DNA from: UM-FILTER-40-17 sp032251335 | GTDB taxonomy: Bacteria; Bacteroidota; Bacteroidia; Flavobacteriales; Flavobacteriaceae | DNA: 6,539 nucleotides | Assembly (NCBI GenBank): GCA_032251335.1 | Contig: JAVVDW010000041.1 | Location: forward strand, 1 to 6,539 | Direction of reading: 5' to 3' | Part shown: positions 1-6,077 of the stretch, piece after piece | Layout of the letters: each line of letters begins with the position of its first letter | How positions within the stretch are numbered: position 1 is the first letter of the stretch | The notes under the pieces: generated by a model | What the model saw: only the letters and a program-made list of their open reading frames with translations | What the model was told of the DNA's origin: nothing | Databases searched by the model: none | Program-made: the position numbers and the translations under genes

Positions 1-392
1 CTTTCGGAATCACTTGTATTTTTTGTGCTTTATACTTTTTTACACCAACTTTATTCACTTTGAAAGGTTCACTAATTCCAATAACTGGAGAAATAAAAAA
101 AGTAGATACCTACTATACACAAATAGTTTCAGAAAGAAGACTTCATAAAGTTAAAAGCACAAAATCTCAATTACAATTACAAATAATTGGACAATCGCAA
201 ATCTACTCGCTAACCAAAAATATTGGATATGACAAACGGAATGAAAAATATGAAAACATAAAAAAATCATTGCTTAATTCTAAAACAGTAAAAGTTTGGA
301 TAAAAAAAAATGAATCAAAAAAATGGAACCCAAAAATATTTCAATTAGAAAAAGATGATGGGACTATTATACCATTAACCATTAACCATTAA
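1..392 (+). CDS. Small membrane-anchored hypothetical protein, 3' fragment
   Basis: The frame is open from base 3 to the TAA at 390-392, giving 129 visible residues, and the true start lies upstream of the window. A TTG at 60 could be read as a start. However, the same frame continues upstream through a hydrophobic stretch (about 20 residues, GITCIFCALYFF...), which looks like the end of a membrane segment or signal anchor. The rest is a Lys/Asn/Ile-rich, probably soluble domain with beta-type patterning (GEIKKVDTYYTQIVS, SLTKNIGYDKRNEKYENI, VKVWIKK). I recognise no catalytic motif and assign no function. It resembles the many short uncharacterised single-TM proteins of Bacteroidota, from general impression only. 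Row 241-300 is about 20% GC, unlike the ATPase gene that follows. The last seven codons, including the stop, are made by a 7-bp tandem repeat. No link to polysaccharide synthesis is evident. Confidence 0.6.
   Translation, partial: FGITCIFCALYFFTPTLFTLKGSLIPITGEIKKVDTYYTQIVSERRLHKVKSTKSQLQLQIIGQSQIYSLTKNIGYDKRNEKYENIKKSLLNSKTVKVWIKKNESKKWNPKIFQLEKDDGTIIPLTINH
371..392 (+). repeat. Three tandem copies of a 7-bp unit (ACCATTA)
   Basis: ACCATTA occurs three times without interruption at 371-377, 378-384 and 385-391, followed by one more A. In the frame of the upstream gene the repeat reads P-L-T-I-N-H-stop, so the stop codon itself is produced by the third copy. Because 7 is not a multiple of 3, any copy-number change alters the frame downstream. 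A two-copy allele would lack this stop. Confidence 0.85.
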
Positions 393-410
393 TCCCTCTT
401 CATTTCTTAC

Positions 411-441
411 TTTCACAAACAAAAGAATTACACTATTTTTG
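411..441 (+). promoter_or_regulatory. Candidate Bacteroidota-type promoter for the polysaccharide genes
   Basis: Positions 434-441 read TATTTTTG, an exact match to the Bacteroidota -7 consensus TAnnTTTG. Nineteen bases upstream, 411-414 reads TTTC, one mismatch from the -33 box TTTG, so the spacing fits but the box is weak. Transcription would start about 5-8 nt beyond the -7 box, leaving a leader of roughly 15 nt before the ATG at 463. This is a pattern match in AT-rich DNA, so it could be chance. Its position in the only sizeable gap before the operon favours it. Confidence 0.4.
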
Positions 442-462
442 GACGAAACATACGAAACTAAC

Positions 463-1677
463 ATGGGTGTCATACTGCAGATTGAAAACATTTCCAAGCA
501 ATACCGTTTGGGCACGGTGGGCACGGGCAGTTTGGCGCACGACCTCAACCGTTGGTGGCACACGGTGCGCGGCAAGGAAGACCCTTATTTGAAAATAGGT
601 GAAGTAAATGACCGGGGCAGCAAGGCGACATCCGACTATGTATGGGCCTTGAAAGACATCAATTTTGAAGTACAAGCCGGCGAAGTGCTCGGCATCATCG
701 GTAAGAATGGCGCGGGCAAAAGTACCTTGCTCAAACTGCTTTCGCGGGTGACGGCGCCCACTACCGGGGCTATCCGGACGCGCGGGCGCATTGCTTCCTT
801 GCTGGAAGTGGGCACGGGCTTTCACGGCGAGCTCACCGGGCGGGAAAACATCTATATGAACGGTGCCATCCTGGGCATGACCAAAAAAGAAATAGACAGC
901 AAGCTCGATGAAATCATTGCTTTTTCGGATTGCGAACGCTACATAGACACGCCTGTAAAGCGCTATTCTTCGGGGATGACGGTGCGTTTGGGCTTTGCCG
1001 TGGCAGCACACCTGGAACCCGATATTCTGGTGGTGGACGAAGTGCTGGCCGTAGGCGATGCCGAGTTCCAAAAAAAAGCCATCGGAAAGATGCAAGACAT
1101 CTCGGGCAGCGAAGGCCGTACCGTGCTGTTTGTAAGCCATAATATGGCGGCGGTAAAAAGCCTCTGCACCCGCGCTATCGTCCTAGAAAACGGACGTAAA
1201 TCTTTTGAGGGGAATGTTGATAGTGCTATTTCAAATTATTTGAAAATATATAATGTTTCAAATAAGGTTAGTTTTTCAAATAAACCTTTAAAGAATATAT
1301 GTATAAATCAAGATAAAAATAATATTGTTATTGCTGCAGAATATGAGGTTTATCAAGACTTAGATTTACCTAATCTTGGGTTTATTATTTATAATGAATT
1401 TGGTCATCCAGTTTTAGGTGGAAATCCCGTGATTTTAAAAAGTAGCATTTTAAAAAATAAAAGTTTTAAAAGAGGTAAAATAAAAGCAGTAATAGAGAAT
1501 CCAAGATTAAAAGATGGTGCTTATTCAGCTTCGATTTGGTTTGGAAATTCTAAAAAAAATTTTCAGGAAGAAAGAGATTGTTTATATTTTGAAATAAAAA
1601 ACATGGTAGAACTTAAATATGCCTACACATCTTTTACAGGAAGCCAAATACCTAGTGTAAAATGGGATTTTCTTTAA
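463..1677 (+). CDS. wzt: Wzt-type ABC polysaccharide exporter ATPase with C-terminal glycan-binding domain
   Basis: ATPase subunit of an ABC-2 type exporter that moves a finished lipid-linked polysaccharide across the inner membrane. I chose ATG 463 (404 aa) over TTG 439 in the same frame, because TTG 439 lies inside the candidate -7 box and family similarity begins near residue 4. Nucleotide-binding domain, about residues 4-250: Walker A GKNGAGKST (80-88), LLEVGTGFHGELTGREN (113-129, the Q-loop region of this subfamily), signature YSSGM (168-172), Walker B ILVVDE (188-193, D192/E193), D-loop AVGD (196-199) and switch His H226. Residues about 268-382 match the Wzt C-terminal carbohydrate-binding domain (GFIIYNEFGHPV, then PRLKDGAYSASIWFG and a YFEI strand). 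The NBD is GC-rich, but from about base 1200 the gene is very AT-rich, suggesting a domain swap. No Wzm permease gene is in view. Function is confident at family level; the exact polymer is unknown. Confidence 0.9.
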   Translation: MGVILQIENISKQYRLGTVGTGSLAHDLNRWWHTVRGKEDPYLKIGEVNDRGSKATSDYVWALKDINFEVQAGEVLGIIGKNGAGKSTLLKLLSRVTAPTTGAIRTRGRIASLLEVGTGFHGELTGRENIYMNGAILGMTKKEIDSKLDEIIAFSDCERYIDTPVKRYSSGMTVRLGFAVAAHLEPDILVVDEVLAVGDAEFQKKAIGKMQDISGSEGRTVLFVSHNMAAVKSLCTRAIVLENGRKSFEGNVDSAISNYLKIYNVSNKVSFSNKPLKNICINQDKNNIVIAAEYEVYQDLDLPNLGFIIYNEFGHPVLGGNPVILKSSILKNKSFKRGKIKAVIENPRLKDGAYSASIWFGNSKKNFQEERDCLYFEIKNMVELKYAYTSFTGSQIPSVKWDFL

Positions 1678-1702
1678 ACTAAACCAAAAATTAATATTTA
1701 CA

Positions 1703-2341
1703 ATGAATAAAATTAAGAAAGCTTATTTAAAATTAGTAGGTAAAAGATATCAAGAATTTGACTCTTATTGGGCTCAAAAGGTATATGTCAAAATGATTAA
1801 AGATAGATATACGCTATTTGAAAAATTTTCACATAATAAAAAAGTCATTCATTTTGGTTGTACAGATTGGCCTATTTTTAATCCAAAAAATAACTTACAC
1901 ATAAGACTTTCAAAAATCACAAATGAAATTCATGGTTTTGACATAGATTTGGATGGTATCCAAAATTTAAAAAAATACGTAAATCAAAAATATTTTTCAA
2001 ATTTTGATGAAATAGGAATTGAAAACTATGATGTTTGTTTAGTACCCGAAACAATTGAACACGTTGATAATGTGAGCGAGTTTCTGAATAATTTATCAAA
2101 AGTAAATGCAAATGTGTTTTTGATTACAGCGCCAAATTGTTTCTCAAAGGAGATAATCTCCCGAAATTACTACGGCAAAACCGAGTTTATAGAAATGGTA
2201 CACCCTGATCATAATTGTTGGTATAGCCCCTTTACTTTAAAAAACTCAATCGAAAAATATTCTAATTTAAGAGTTGATGAGGTTTTTCTAATTGATAGGG
2301 ATACTATGGTTTGCTGTATAGCATCTAAAAAAAATGGATAG
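1703..2341 (+). CDS. Class I SAM-dependent methyltransferase (Methyltransf_11/23-like)
   Basis: 212-aa cytoplasmic protein with a divergent Rossmann methyltransferase core. Visible motifs are motif I VIHFGCTDWP (48-57), where the usual Gly-rich loop is reduced; the acidic end of strand 2, HGFDID (77-82, D80/D82 expected near the SAM ribose); the motif II region NYDVCLVPETIEHVDN (108-123, with the common E-x-x-EH pattern); and strand FLITAPN (139-145). The block MVHPDHNCWYSPFTL (165-179) resembles the substrate-side segment of sugar and small-molecule methyltransferases. It starts 25 nt after the ATPase stop and overlaps the next gene by 8 nt, implying translational coupling. Likely role, by context: O- or N-methylation of a residue of the glycan, possibly a terminal modification. 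The substrate cannot be read from sequence. Very AT-rich, in the same compositional block as the ATPase C-terminal domain. Confidence 0.75.
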   Translation: MNKIKKAYLKLVGKRYQEFDSYWAQKVYVKMIKDRYTLFEKFSHNKKVIHFGCTDWPIFNPKNNLHIRLSKITNEIHGFDIDLDGIQNLKKYVNQKYFSNFDEIGIENYDVCLVPETIEHVDNVSEFLNNLSKVNANVFLITAPNCFSKEIISRNYYGKTEFIEMVHPDHNCWYSPFTLKNSIEKYSNLRVDEVFLIDRDTMVCCIASKKNG

Positions 2342-3518
2342 AAAAAAAATACTTATTGTGTGTTCATGGCTTGATGTAAATTCAAGCGTGGGTGTTTTTT
2401 TTTGGGAGCAAGCTAAACTTTTAGAAGATGTTTATGATATAAAGCTATGTGTTTTTAAAAAAGCTCTAATTGGTAGAAAAAAGTTTTTGTTTAACTACCC
2501 TGGTATTAAAATATCAAAAAAGCTAACTCCAAATTCCTTAGAAGCTTATATTATTGAATACCCGAATTTAAAATTTTTCAATTTTAAAATTAGTAACTTT
2601 TTTTTCATAAAATCAATTAAGCTTTTTAATAAGTATTTAAGCACTAACGAAAAGTTTGTTCCCGATTTAGTTCATGCACAAAGTGTTTTTAACGCGGGCT
2701 TTGTTGCTTATTATTTAAAAGCGTATTATAAAATTCCTTATATATTTACTGAGCATAATCAATTTAATCTTAAAGGAAGAAATGAAGAAGAGTTATTAAT
2801 ATTGGATAAAACAATTAATGAAGCTGAGTTTAAAACTGTTGTTAGTTTAGACAAGGTAAGACAGTTTGCTTCAAATGGTTTTTTTTTCGATTTTTTAAAT
2901 ATAGGAAATTTTGTAGATGAAAATGTTTTTTATCCCAATGATAACAATATTAACAATGAATTTCAAATAACTACATTAGGGGCCTTTCATCCTCTAAAAA
3001 ATCAGGAAACAATTTTTAAAGCGTTAGATTTAGTTGATAAAAAAATTAAGCAAAAAATTAATTTTACTTGGCTAGGTTATGGTGCTTGGAACCATTTTAA
3101 TAGAAATAAATTAGAAGAGTTGATAAATACATATAAATTTGAAAATATCAGCATAAAACTTGTAGAAAAATGCTCAAGAGTTGAAGTTGCAGCCTTTTTA
3201 CGTGAATCAGATTTATTCTTATTCAGCAGTATTTCAGAGGGTATGCCTGTTTCTGTTTTAGAATCTCTTGCTTCTGGCGTTCCTGTTTGCACAACAAATT
3301 GTGGAGGTGTTGACGAAATTATTAACCAAAGCAACGGTAAATTAATCAAGCTATTTGACTATGAAGAAATGGCTAGATTTACTTTAGATGTCATCAATAA
3401 AAAAGTGAAATTTGATAAGCAAAAAATTTCAGAACAAATCATTTTACAATTTGGCTCTTCAAATTTTAAAAAGAAACTTCAAGGAGTCTATAATAGAGTT
3501 TTACAAATCTATAACTAA
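2334..3518 (+). CDS. GT4-family (GT-B fold) glycosyltransferase
   Basis: 394-aa retaining-type glycosyltransferase of the GT4 (RfaB/WcaL-like) superfamily, expected at the cytoplasmic membrane face and adding one sugar from a nucleotide donor to the growing lipid-linked glycan. N-terminal acceptor domain, about 1-190: strand KKILIVCSW (4-12), GVFFWEQAKLL (20-30), LVHAQSVFNAGFVAYYL (112-128) and IFTEHNQ (137-143). The linker is NIGNFVDENVFYP (189-201). C-terminal donor domain: GAFHPLKNQE (216-225, K222 at the phosphate-binding position), TWLGYG (245-250), and the EX7E motif from E302 to E310 (SEGMPVSVLE). SGVPVCTTNCGGVDEI (314-329) is the typical nucleotide-sugar loop. ATG 2334 lies inside the end of the methyltransferase gene. 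The stop is directly abutted by the next ATG. Extremely AT-rich (row 2581-2640 about 12% GC), with several 8-9 nt A or T runs. Donor and acceptor are unknown. Confidence 0.9.
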   Translation: MDRKKILIVCSWLDVNSSVGVFFWEQAKLLEDVYDIKLCVFKKALIGRKKFLFNYPGIKISKKLTPNSLEAYIIEYPNLKFFNFKISNFFFIKSIKLFNKYLSTNEKFVPDLVHAQSVFNAGFVAYYLKAYYKIPYIFTEHNQFNLKGRNEEELLILDKTINEAEFKTVVSLDKVRQFASNGFFFDFLNIGNFVDENVFYPNDNNINNEFQITTLGAFHPLKNQETIFKALDLVDKKIKQKINFTWLGYGAWNHFNRNKLEELINTYKFENISIKLVEKCSRVEVAAFLRESDLFLFSSISEGMPVSVLESLASGVPVCTTNCGGVDEIINQSNGKLIKLFDYEEMARFTLDVINKKVKFDKQKISEQIILQFGSSNFKKKLQGVYNRVLQIYN

Positions 3519-4598
3519 ATGATCCCCGTCACCAAAACCTTTCTCCCGCCCCAAGAAGAATACCAGGCCATCCTGCAAGAGGCTTGGGACGCGGGTTGGA
3601 TTACCAACCGAGGGACTTTGGTGAAACGCCTCGAGGCAGTGTTGCAAGCCTATTTGGGCATTGCACCGCCTATCATGACCACCAACGGAACTTTGCCCTT
3701 GCAAATTGCCCTCAACCTTTTTGGCAAAGGCGGTGAAATCATCACCACGCCCTTTAGTTATGTGGCCACCACTTCGAGTATTGTTTGGCAAGGTTGCACG
3801 CCCGTTTTTGTGGACATACACCCCGACTATTTCACCATAGACGAAACCCAAATAGAAGCCGCCATTACCCCAAAAACCACCGCCATATTGGCCACCCATG
3901 TGTTTGGCAACCCTTGTCATGTAGATGCCATTGAAGCCATTGCGCAAAAACATGGTTTAAAGGTCATTTACGATGCGGCACACGCCTTTGGCGTGCAATA
4001 CCACGGCAAGAGTTTGTTGAGCTATGGCGATGTAAGCACTTGCAGTTTTCACGCCACCAAACTGTTCCATACCGGCGAAGGCGGTATGATGCTCTGCCCC
4101 GATGCCGACACCTACCACCAACTGTTTTACCGCCATAATTTTGGACACAACGGGGCGTTGGCGTTTCACGGCTTGGGCATCAATGCTAAAATGAGCGAAC
4201 TGCAAGCCGCTATGGGCTTGGCCGTATTGCCTTATGTTGCAGGGCTTATCGCTGCGCGTAAAAAAGTAGTGGAAGTGTACGATGCGCACTTAGATTTTAC
4301 CCGCCTGCGCCGACTCGACTTGCGCCCCGGCACCGAGTGGAATTACAGTTACTATCCGGTAGTGTTTGAGAGTGAAACCGCCTTGCTACAGGCCGAAAAA
4401 GCCCTCAATGCCCAACAGATTTTCCCGAGGCGCTATTTCTACCCGGGCTTGCACCACTTGCCCTACGTACAAGCACAAGACTTGCCCGTTTGCGATGCCG
4501 TGTACAAAAGCGTGTTGTGTTTGCCGGTGTATCAGAATTTATCGATTGAAGACATAAAGAAAATTACAGAAACACTAAATCTAAACGCCATATGTTAA
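3519..4598 (+). CDS. DegT/DnrJ/EryC1/StrS aminotransferase, VioA-like (nucleotide-4-keto-6-deoxysugar transaminase)
   Basis: 359-aa PLP-dependent sugar aminotransferase, fold type I. Such enzymes transfer an amino group, usually from glutamate, to a nucleotide-linked keto sugar. Visible features: start IPVTKTFLPPQEEY and GWITNRG (26-32), substrate and PLP loop TTNGTLPLQ (54-62), ITTPFSYVATTS (75-86), DAAHAFG (152-158, D152 to the PLP pyridine nitrogen), SFHATKLFHTGEGG (176-189) with K181 as the Schiff-base lysine, and INAKMSELQAAMG (221-233). Overall pattern and length are closest, from memory, to VioA-type dTDP-4-dehydro-6-deoxyglucose aminotransferases (product dTDP-Qui4N). Other 4-keto sugars cannot be excluded, so no symbol is given. 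The ATG follows the GT4 stop with no gap. The next gene, a sugar N-acyltransferase, overlaps the 3' end by 7 nt, which supports an aminosugar pathway. GC is about 60% at the start, a sharp contrast with upstream, and falls over the last roughly 60 nt. Confidence 0.9.
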   Translation: MIPVTKTFLPPQEEYQAILQEAWDAGWITNRGTLVKRLEAVLQAYLGIAPPIMTTNGTLPLQIALNLFGKGGEIITTPFSYVATTSSIVWQGCTPVFVDIHPDYFTIDETQIEAAITPKTTAILATHVFGNPCHVDAIEAIAQKHGLKVIYDAAHAFGVQYHGKSLLSYGDVSTCSFHATKLFHTGEGGMMLCPDADTYHQLFYRHNFGHNGALAFHGLGINAKMSELQAAMGLAVLPYVAGLIAARKKVVEVYDAHLDFTRLRRLDLRPGTEWNYSYYPVVFESETALLQAEKALNAQQIFPRRYFYPGLHHLPYVQAQDLPVCDAVYKSVLCLPVYQNLSIEDIKKITETLNLNAIC

Positions 4599-5236
4599 TT
4601 GTAGGAGCTAAAGGATTTGCCAAAGAAGTATTGGAAGTTTTGCACCAAAACGGGCAAAGTGCTGAAGTAGTTTTCTTCGATGACGTGAGTAGCGATGTAC
4701 CCGATACCGTTTACGGTTTTAGTGTATTGAAAAACGAACAACAGGCGAGGGAATATTTAAAAAATGTAGATAATCGATTTACTTTAGGACTTGGAAATCC
4801 GGTATTGCGAAAAAATCTGGCTGATAAATTTATTAAGTTGGGAGGGAGTTTGACGAGTGTAATTAGTAAAACGGCCTTTATAGGTTCTATTGGAAATGAC
4901 ATAAAATCTGGTGTGTCAATAATGCAAAATTCGATCATATCTTCCTCTGTTAAATTAGGTATTGGGTGTATAGTTTATTATGGTGTAAATATCACTCACG
5001 ATTGCGAAGTTGGAGACTATGTGGAAATTTCTCCGGCTAGTCAATTATTGGGTGGATGCAGTATAGATGACTTTTCAAGAATTGGGGCTAACGCTACAAT
5101 CTTACCAAAAATTACTATCGGCAAAAATGTAACAGTTGCCGCGGGCTCGGTTGTGACCAAAGATGTACCCGACAATTGTATGGTAGCCGGCGTTCCCGCA
5201 GTGATAAAAAAAGAATTAACACCGTTGAACTTTTGA
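4592..5236 (+). CDS. NeuD/PglD/VioB-like sugar O/N-acyltransferase
   Basis: 214-aa left-handed beta-helix acyltransferase of the PglD/NeuD family. Expected to transfer an acetyl (or other acyl) group from acyl-CoA to the amino group of a nucleotide-activated amino sugar in the cytoplasm. The N-terminal small Rossmann-like domain, about 1-85, starts MLIVGAKGFAKEVLEVL, the Gly-rich nucleotide-sugar loop of this family, with D30/D31 after strand 2. Hexapeptide repeats run from about residue 95 to 205 (SVKLGIGCIV, ITIGKNVTVAAGSVVTKDVP). H136 in NITHDCEVGDYVEISP is in the position of the catalytic base His of PglD. The C-terminal VAGVPAVIKK is typical. ATG 4592 overlaps the aminotransferase stop by 7 nt, so the two are probably coupled and act in sequence on the same 4-amino sugar. 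Composition is mixed: the ends are about 40-43% GC and the middle (about 4740-5110) about 28-33%. Confidence 0.88.
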   Translation: MLIVGAKGFAKEVLEVLHQNGQSAEVVFFDDVSSDVPDTVYGFSVLKNEQQAREYLKNVDNRFTLGLGNPVLRKNLADKFIKLGGSLTSVISKTAFIGSIGNDIKSGVSIMQNSIISSSVKLGIGCIVYYGVNITHDCEVGDYVEISPASQLLGGCSIDDFSRIGANATILPKITIGKNVTVAAGSVVTKDVPDNCMVAGVPAVIKKELTPLNF

Positions 5237-5237
5237 C

Positions 5238-6071
5238 ATGCAAGACAGCCCCAAAGTAAGTGTTTGTATGATAACTTTCAATCACGAAAAATACATTCGT
5301 GAAGCCATTGACGGTGTGTTGGTTCAGCAAACCAATTTTCAAATAGAACTTATTTTAGCCAATGACTGCTCTTCAGATGGTACGGATGCAATCATCCAAA
5401 ACATTTTGGAAACACATCCGCGGGCAGGTCAAATACGATATTTTAAACATGAGAAAAATCTGGGTATGATGCCCAATTTTATGTTTGCCTTTGAACAATG
5501 CCACGGCAAATACATCGCCTTATGCGAAGGCGACGACTACTGGACCGACCCGCTAAAGCTGCAAAAACAAGTCGATTTTTTAGAGGCAAACCCGGAGTAT
5601 GCCTTGTGTTTTCATGAAGTACAAATAAAAGAAGAAGCCGCCGGCACGCTAATAGAAGACAACATCACCCGAAAAGTCCCCGACACCACCGATATACGCG
5701 ACTTGGCCCGGGGCAATTACATACATACGCCCTCCGTGGTTTTTAGAAACGGCTTTTCATTGCCCAATTGGTTTTCAGAATGTGTCATGGGCGATTGGCC
5801 TTTGTACTGTATCATTACAGGGGATAAAAAAATTAAAAAACTGACAGATGTAATGGCGGTCTATCGGCGTCACCCGAGCAGTATGTGGTCTGCAAAAGAC
5901 AAAAACACCCGCATCCTAAATACACTACACACCTATCGTTTGGTTTTGGAGTCGGGTGTATTAAACCCTGAGGCAAAAACAATACTGCAAACCTCTATGC
6001 AGGGTCTAAAAAACCAATTGCCTAAAAAATCCTCTTTTTTACAAAGACTTAAAAACCTTTTAACATCTTAG
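5238..6071 (+). CDS. GT2-family (GT-A fold) glycosyltransferase
   Basis: 277-aa glycosyltransferase family 2 enzyme, inverting by family rule. Probably forms one linkage of the repeat unit on its undecaprenyl carrier at the cytoplasmic membrane. Motifs: VSVCMITFNHEKYI (7-20), LANDCSSDGT (40-49, D43 for nucleotide binding), GKYIALCEGDDYW (90-102) with the DXD-type metal-binding D99/D100, HTPSVVFR (163-170), MGDWPLY (184-190, D186 a candidate catalytic acid/base region) and AVYRRH (207-212). The C-terminal end (KKSSFLQRLKNLLTS) is basic and amphipathic and could help membrane attachment; no transmembrane helix is seen. It starts one base after the acyltransferase stop and is followed 6 nt later by another GT2 gene, all without a Shine-Dalgarno site. 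Row 5521-5580 is about 48% GC, so it is not part of the AT-rich block. Sugar specificity cannot be assigned. Confidence 0.9.
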   Translation: MQDSPKVSVCMITFNHEKYIREAIDGVLVQQTNFQIELILANDCSSDGTDAIIQNILETHPRAGQIRYFKHEKNLGMMPNFMFAFEQCHGKYIALCEGDDYWTDPLKLQKQVDFLEANPEYALCFHEVQIKEEAAGTLIEDNITRKVPDTTDIRDLARGNYIHTPSVVFRNGFSLPNWFSECVMGDWPLYCIITGDKKIKKLTDVMAVYRRHPSSMWSAKDKNTRILNTLHTYRLVLESGVLNPEAKTILQTSMQGLKNQLPKKSSFLQRLKNLLTS

Positions 6072-6077
6072 CAAAAC

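Noticed and set aside
439..462. TTG at 439 as the start of the ATPase
   Set aside because: It overlaps the TAnnTTTG box at 434-441, adds eight residues without family similarity, and an ATG lies 24 nt downstream next to the conserved start.
392..462. Transcription terminator between the small gene and the ATPase gene
   Set aside because: I looked for a hairpin followed by a T run and found none; the short T run at 436-440 is not preceded by a stem.
509..822. Repeated GTGGGCACGGGC string near 516 and 808
   Set aside because: Both copies encode V-G-T-G in conserved parts of the ATPase and share codon preference. There is no array or spacing pattern.
433..1140. Long antisense open frame (235 aa) opposite the ATPase NBD
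   Set aside because: It lies wholly over a clearly conserved ABC domain in GC-rich DNA. Its translation is His/Arg/Phe-rich with no recognisable domain, typical of a shadow frame.
3501..3953. Antisense open frame (150 aa) over the aminotransferase 5' end, and a similar one at 3957-4289
   Set aside because: Both mirror the conserved aminotransferase; their Gly/His-rich translations show no family motif.
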